NCBI GenBank assembly: GCA_013180625.2 | Contig: SNVD02013154.1 | Location: 310,001 to 374,000 of the forward strand | Length of the DNA stretch: 64,000 nt | Reading direction: 5' to 3' | From: Boswellia sacra | Taxonomy: Eukaryota; Streptophyta; Magnoliopsida; Sapindales; Burseraceae | Shown here: positions 57,910 through 64,000 of the stretch, piece after piece | Position numbering within the stretch: the first letter of the stretch is position 1 | Layout: every line of letters starts with the position of its first letter | Program-made: the position numbers and the translations under genes | The notes under the pieces: model-generated | The model's input: the letters and a program-made list of their open reading frames with translations, nothing else | What the model was told of the DNA's origin: nothing | The model's database searches: none

Positions 57910-59484
57910 ATGAGGATAGCCAAGCCACCACTCTCTGCTCCACCACTGCTGACACATATGGCCACTGCGGCCACAAGCTCCGGAGGAGCACCGAAGCTCA
58001 GCCACAGAAGTCCAAGTCATCGTCGTTTAGACCCAATAAGGAAGCTCCATGGCTCCACTAAATTCCTCATCCACATCCCAGCTCACTCTTCCATGTCAAG
58101 GCCACCACAATTGTCCTTCACAGTCCAAGCCTCCAATGACCCCCAGATACAAGACCAAGATTCAACCAAAGACAACAACACTGCTGCTTCCACCTCTCAG
58201 GTCAGTTTACTATTTGTATGAGCTTTCATGTGGGTTTGATTCGTTTATTTGTTCTTTGTTGATATGGGTTTCATTGTGAAGCCACTGAAATGAATGCTTT
58301 AGATTATTCCACCATTGGTTGCATTAGAAGTAAAGAAAAGGATAAATTTTGCCATTGTTTTTCTTGATATCTTGCTCTGCTGTTCAAGGGATTGTTTACA
58401 AGTTAGGTTCTTGTTCCAATTATCTTGATATATATGAGCTCTGGAGTTCACGTCTCTTTAATTGTAGAAAATTTTGATATTATTTAATAAAGGAGATGAT
58501 TGTTTTTCCTCTTTCTCTTGAGCTAAATACTACTTCTTTCTACATAATCTCTAGATTACAAGACTATTTAGAGATTTTTTAGGATTTAGTTAATGATTGC
58601 ATATATAGATGCACCTAATTGATTTTCATAGTTCATAATTCATAAACAGTCTTCTTTTCTGTGTATATATTTACGTAATATAATCAAAATATCGAAACAT
58701 GATGAAAATCCAAAATAAGTTCATAATTATTCTTAATTCAATTCTTAATCAATCAAGATATGCGAAAATCTATCAAAAGCTTGGAAAAGATTTTGAATTC
58801 TTATTCGATAAGTGATTGAATGGATGGGTGTTTTAAACACTAGAGACACTCTAAGCTTCATGCCTGTGTTTATTTCTAGGTGTAAGACAGAATACAAAGG
58901 TTAGCAGCATTCATTTGAATGGAAGTTTTATACAAAGGAGCTACTGTACGCTTGGATTCTTGCTTTGTTCATCTAGACATAATACTCCCTCAGAAAGGTT
59001 GGAATAGTCTGTATCAATGGAGGCTTTGTGACCCCAAACCCAATTTTCGATTATGAACATCCAGTTTCATCCATGTGGATGAGTGGAGGAACCAGAACCA
59101 AGGTTCTTAGCGATCATCTACCTAGCATAACAAAGGACTGTTATTTGTTGAACCTAATATATCCTGAACAGTTGAACACCATACAGCAGAGAACTTGACA
59201 ATTTACTCTTGTGTGTCCCTTGTACTTCAAAAAACTGCTTAGTTGGACTAATGGATACATCTGCTTATTAATATGTTTCTTTGTACAAACAGGAAGACCT
59301 GAACTTTTTGTTGAAATTAGGAGCTGGTTCTTTTGTTGGTGCAGCTGTGATCAAGTATGGAAGCATCATTTTCCCAGAGATAACCAGGCCAAACCTCTTG
59401 CAGGCTCTAGTTATGATTTTAACTCCAGTTATCATAGCAGTGTGGCTTTTGATTAAGCAAAGTCGTGCAGAAAAACAAAGCTGA
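57910..59484 (+). CDS. Small putative plastid membrane protein, two exons (intact, unit B)
   Basis: Exon 1 is 57910-58200, ending CTCAG/GTCAGT. Exon 2 is 59293-59484, beginning after ACAAACAG. Joined, they give 160 residues and end at TGA. The first ~95 residues are rich in Ser, Thr, Pro and Arg with few acids (AATSSGGAPKLSHRSPSHRR), typical of a chloroplast transit peptide. An in-frame ATG at 57958 (MATAATSSGG) could be an alternative start, and fits a transit peptide better. The conserved C-terminus NFLLKLGAGSFVGAAVIKYG ... LLQALVMILTPVIIAVWLLI looks like two membrane helices and ends KQSRAEKQS. The name of the family is not recognised. Exon 2 is almost unchanged between units A and B, while the A copy has lost exon 1. 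Confidence 0.8.
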
Positions 59485-60529
59485 AAGCCTGGCTTCTAGA
59501 TTATAATATGTGTCTGTTGGTTAAAATGAAATGTCATGACCCATCATGCGACTAGTTCCAAATGAGTGTGCAATCAAATCTGCTTGGTATGGTTGCTAGA
59601 GAGTGTACTACCAAGCATAACTTGAGAGTTAAATATGCACAGAAATTTGATTTCTAAAAGTATTAAAAAGAAATTCAATTGATCCTCAGTTTGTGATGAT
59701 TTCTCTGCTAGTCAAGTTCCTTTCCTCAGAGAACACATCATGTCGAATGCCATGAACTCTTGTCAAATTGCAACTGTCGTGTCTACAAACTCAAGACATC
59801 TGTGAAACATGTAGCCGGTGGTGATGACTGATGGGACATGAATTCCAGAGGTGAAAAGCATTTGGATGAAAAGCTGTGTAGGCATTTGTTAATAAAGTTA
59901 CTAGCCTCCCGTTGATGAGACTGGTATACATAGCATCTAAGAGTTGTCTATCCTTGGCTCCGATATCAAACTGTAGAATCGCGCAAGGTTTTGTATTTTT
60001 AATATTGTAATATATATAGGTATAAATAACACAGCTACTAATACAATTTCATTCCTGAAGTCGCTTCATTAAGCCAAGATCTCTAATACCAACGAAGTAG
60101 AAAGATTGACAAGAGTAGCCAAACGATTGCATTGAATTTGGAAGCACACAGCAAGCTTTAAATAAATACAGGTCTTCTGTAATGGCAATTCCGGATATGT
60201 CTTCACGTTACGTCTCTTATGTTAGTGATTGGTTTAGAAAAGGAAGTGTAAACATAAAGCTGACTGAAGGGTTTTATGATTATACATCAGAATCTTTCGT
60301 GACATTGCCGACATTAACTATCTTAGTTGTGAGTGATTGGGACAGAATAAATGGGTAGAAATTGACGTCCACCTTGCCAGAATTCTATTGCCCGAATTGA
60401 TCATGTTCTTCCATAGAATTCAAATGTGCATTCTTTAAATGATCGTTGCATATAGTAGCTGTTGCAATCTCGTGCCTTAGCCGCTTATACAATGAAAATT
60501 GAAAATCAATACACTTAAAAGATGTAAAT
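59485..60529. other. Intergenic, paralogous to 27612-28610
   Basis: Includes the single-copy GTAAA site (about 60525) where unit A has the long LTR. The part from about 60190 is repeated again from 62557. No gene is seen. Confidence 0.45.
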
Positions 60530-61735
60530 CTTTATTAATATCCAAAATACTAAAATTTACATGGGAGAACAAAAATAAAAGAATATCTACGAGTGTGTAA
60601 CTTGATTTTGCCACCGCAATGCTGATTATTTCCAGTTAAAGTGGCCTCAGTAATGATTGCATGGACCTTCAGGAAAACTATCCATGTCCAAAATAGCAGA
60701 GAAACTTTGGGAAGGCAAGAACTAATGTGTAGACTTCACCTACTGAAACACCTGCTACAGGTTGTCTTTAAGCCACTTTACAGCCCCATTCGCAACAGAC
60801 CTGCAAATTCAATAGTTTTTTCTTTGCTTTGGTCAAGCTATACAAGAAGATTACGAAAAAATTGGACAAAATTGATAGAGAGATTCGTCAATAGAACAGG
60901 TGACTAAATTGAGCATAAGAGCACAAGGGAAATTCCGCACAGAAGTTATCAATAAAGATTATCAAAATCAAGCCATAATAAATCAAATAGCTCTGATGCA
61001 AATCTAGTCTACAATTTCTTTAGGTTCAATGCATCCAATCAATTATCAGTAAAAGGTACAATTCCTCAAGTGTTGTTTGTGCAATCTAATCTAGTACAAA
61101 TTAGGGGCATTCGGAAAGGTCAGAGATATTGGCATCCTCAGTTTAGGCCTTTTGAAATAATAATTTGCACTGCTTTTTTTTTTCACAGAGATAGATAAGA
61201 GGCGTGTTCTCAAGACAGATTTTCGAAGGTTGATTGGTGTTTATTCTTGGCAATATTTTTATATCAAAGCATATCTTCAAAACATGGGCTAAGTGAGTAA
61301 ATAATCATGAGTAAAAGGAAGGATATCGAAACATCCAAGAATACATGTGTTAATGAGAAAAGGTATACCATATAAGACAATTGGAAATATGTCAAGGCAA
61401 CTTAAAGATCAAATTGATAAAAAAAAAATGCAAAATGCAGTAAATAATTATGGAGTTCAAGATAGCCTGGATAAAATTGTAATACTTAGATTTGATGACG
61501 GTCCTTCTAAGGATATGAACTTGGATATTATTTCAGTAAATAATTGACAGATGCAAATTATGTTTATGCCAATGTAAAATAATCATAACATAGCTCAAAT
61601 GACGAATGTGACAGATCATGTAATATCAGCATCTTGAAGCAAAATTTTAAGATCCCTTTATTGAAAAAATGTGAAACAAAAGATCATGAAAGGTGGTCTA
61701 TTAAATCACATACTGAAACCGAGAAGCTTGTACTA
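60530..61735. repeat. P-block, copy 3 (unit B)
   Basis: The most complete copy. Plus-strand coding-like pieces appear in changing frames, such as the 88-codon frame at 60641-60907 and the 66-codon frame at 61347-61547, which reads RKGIPYKTIGNMSRQLKDQ and DKIVILRFDDGPSKDMNLD. The frames are not conserved as a whole among copies. Unrecognised; either a multi-exon gene remnant or non-coding. Confidence 0.55.
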
Positions 61736-62556
61736 GTACCCGACATATAATCCCATTACGTAAGCATTAATATTTAGTAGTTAAAAATGGTAAGGAGATC
61801 TTACCCAGCCAAATCTTTTAATGCCTTCCATACATCATTCTGCTCTTCAGATTTTTCATTTTTCTCTTCAACGGTACCCATTTGACTTTCTCTTGAACTT
61901 CTGATAGCTGAAGCAAAAATCATATTTCAGACTCATGACAGATATGCAGTCAAATTGACAGAACGCATTTTGCATGAGTAATGGACATTACTTCCCCAAA
62001 ATCCACAATAAAGGACATTACTTCGCTTGCAACTTGACCTCATATATAAAGAAATATCTGTCTTTTTACTCATGTAAAGACACAAGTATTTGATGATACT
62101 CAATCAAGCTATAGATCCCTAAGAATATGTACTTGAATTAATTCAAACAATTTAGAACAATTTGCAAGTTCTACGCAGTTGCTTACTGGCTGGCTGAGTT
62201 TTGGGCTGCGTTTTGGTCCGAGTTCGTGAACGGCTGCTAGTAGTGTTACTTAGAGAAGTGTTGAGAGAGAGAGGGAGAAACGAATTTAAGGGAAATTTTG
62301 TATATATTTCATTGTAAAGAGGTGTACATATATGATGTTATTGTGACTCAAGCACAGCATGTCAACCAGCAATATGCTGTTGTTTTAGTTGCTGTCTGTC
62401 TGCAGCTGTCATGCTATCTTGTAGCAGCTGTCTTACTGTCTGTCTACAACTGTTCTGCTATATGTTTGTTGCTGTCTTGCTTCTATTTGCTGGCTGCTGT
62501 ATTTCACTTTTGTCAGCCACTTAGAAAGGCTATTAATACTGATGTGCAGTAAATGT
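61736..62556. other. Unshared segment between two P-block copies
   Basis: Not found elsewhere in the window. A possible minus-strand exon at about 61803-61910 reads SSRESQMGTVEEKNEKSEE then QNDVWKALKDLAG, with an AG acceptor before it and a GGTAAGAT donor after it. The family is unknown. From about 62160 to 62530 there is a CTGTCT/GCTG-rich stretch resembling an LTR remnant, whose 84-codon frame at 62298 is low complexity. Confidence 0.4.
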
Positions 62557-64000
62557 AAGTGAGATATGTCTTCACCTCACATCTCTTATGTTAGTGATTG
62601 GTTTAGAAAAGGAAGTGTAAACATAAAGCTGACTTAACGGTTTTATGATTACACATCTAGAATATTTCGTGACATTGCCGGCATTAACTATCTTAGTTTT
62701 GAGTGATTGGGACAGAATAAATGAATAGAGATCGACTTCCACCTTGCCAGAATTCTATTGCCCGAATTGATCATGTTCTTCCATAGAATTCAAATGTACA
62801 TTCTTTAAATGATCGTTACATATAGTAGCTGTTGCTCTCTCGTGTCTTAGCCGCTTATACAATGAAAATTGAAAATCAATACACTTAAAAGATGTAAATC
62901 TTTATTAATATCCAAAATACTAAAATTTACATGGGAGAACAAAAATAAAAGAATATCTACGAGTGTGTAACTTGATTTTGCCACCGTAATGCTGATTATT
63001 TCCAGTTAAAAGTGGCCTCAGTAATGATTGCATTGACCTTCAGGAAAACTATCCATGTCCAAAATAGCAGAGAAACTTTGGAAAGGCAAGAAATAATGTG
63101 TAGACTTCACCTACTGAAACACCAGCTACAGGTTGTCTTTAAGCCACTTAAGAGCCCCATTCGCAACAGACCTGCAAATTCAATAGTTTTTTCTTTGCTT
63201 TGGTCAAGCTATACAAGAAGATTACGAAAAAATTGGACAAAATTGATAGAGAGATTCATCAATAGAACAGATGACTAAATTGAGCATAAGAGCACAAGGG
63301 AAATTCCGCAAAGAAGTTATCAATAAAGATCATCAAAATCAAGCCATAATAAATCAAATAGCTCTGATGCAAATCTAGTCTACAATTTCTTTAGGTTCAA
63401 TGCATCCAATCAATTATCAGTAAAAGGTACAATTCCTCGAGTGTTGCTTGTGCAATCTAATCTAGTACAAATTAGGAGCATTCAGAGAGGTCAGAGATAT
63501 TGGCATCCTCAGTTTAGGCCTTTTGAAATAATAATTTGCACTGCTTGTTATTTCACAGAGATAGATAAGAGGCATGTTCTCAAGACAGATTTTCAAAAGT
63601 TGATTGGTATTTATTCTTGCCAATACTTTTATATCAAAGCATATCTTCAAAACATGGGCTAAGTGTAGTAAATAATCATGAGTAAAATGAAGGATATCGA
63701 AACATCCAAGAATACAGGAGTTAATGAGAAAAGGCATACCATATAGGACAATTGGAAATATGTGAAGGCAACTTAAAGATCAAATTGATAAAAAAACATG
63801 CAAAATGCAGTAAATAATTATGGAGCTCAAGATAGCCTGTGATAAAATTGTAATACTTAGATTTGATGACGGTCCTTCTAAGGATATGAACTTGGATATT
63901 ATTTCAGTAAATAATTGACAGATGCAAATTATGTTTATGGCAATGTAAAATAATCATAACATAGCTCAAATGACGAGTGTGACAGATCATGTAATATCAG
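62557..64000. repeat. P-block and flank, copy 4 (runs off window)
   Basis: Repeats 60190-61735 in the same orientation with small differences, for example an 88-codon frame at 63012-63278 and a 73-codon frame at 63441-63662. A further tandem copy shows the duplication series continues past the right edge. Confidence 0.75.

Noticed and set aside
62298..62552. 84-codon frame rich in Leu, Cys and Ser
   Set aside because: It is low-complexity CTGTCT/GCTG repeat sequence with no conserved counterpart.

Overview
ORGANISM AND GENERAL CHARACTER. The window is AT-rich nuclear DNA of a flowering plant. Two TIR-NB-LRR (TNL) immune-receptor genes point to a eudicot, since grasses lack this class. The other families present (Rf-like PPR, DUF4220/DUF594, AKT1-type potassium channel, SRP54, Ty1/copia and Ty3/chromovirus retrotransposons) agree. 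Protein flavour suggests a Sapindales/Citrus-like woody plant, but that is only an impression. No RNA genes or CRISPR-like arrays were seen. LAYOUT. A segmental duplication dominates the window. Unit A (about 2620-31890) and unit B (about 48425-61735) carry the same host sequence in the same order and orientation: a decayed SRP54 pseudogene (-), a TNL gene (-), long non-coding stretches, a small two-exon putative plastid membrane protein gene (+), then an unrecognised block called the P-block here. Further P-block copies lie at 1815-2620 and 62557-64000, so the duplication is a tandem series that runs past both window edges. Unit A is swollen by mobile DNA that is absent from the matching sites of unit B: a Ty1/copia element with two apparently identical LTRs (4956-10359), a CACTA-type element (15932-24717), and a long LTR-like element (28611-31192). 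The CACTA element carries PPR and AKT1-like gene fragments, and a Ty3 chromovirus (17823-23318) sits inside its AKT1-like exon. Unit B has its own small insertion just after the TNL stop codon. BETWEEN THE UNITS (31890-48425). Here lie a broken DUF4220/DUF594 gene split by a 396-bp long-inverted-repeat element, two more copies of the long LTR-like family (one invaded by a dimeric LTR element), and small gene scraps of unknown origin. STATE OF THE GENES. The TNL in unit A is intact from TIR through LRR, but one extra T in a homopolymer shifts the frame just before the C-terminal C-JID domain. The TNL in unit B keeps that C-terminus but has two nonsense codons in NB-ARC. The lesions are therefore complementary, and neither copy reads as a full-length receptor. 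The plastid-protein gene is intact in unit B and broken in unit A. The chromovirus has one 1526-codon ORF and LTRs differing by one T, but its protease site reads DPG. The copia element has two in-frame UAG codons between integrase and reverse transcriptase plus a changed RNase H residue, despite its identical LTRs. MOST INTERESTING SIGNALS. (1) The CACTA element with captured gene pieces and a nested chromovirus, with an empty site in unit B. (2) The long LTR-like family, four copies with clean 5-bp target duplications, each with three conserved tandem copies of a GC-rich motif. (3) The complementary TNL lesions. (4) The chromovirus polyprotein whose C-terminus is encoded inside its 3' LTR. 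(5) The young copia element with stop codons.
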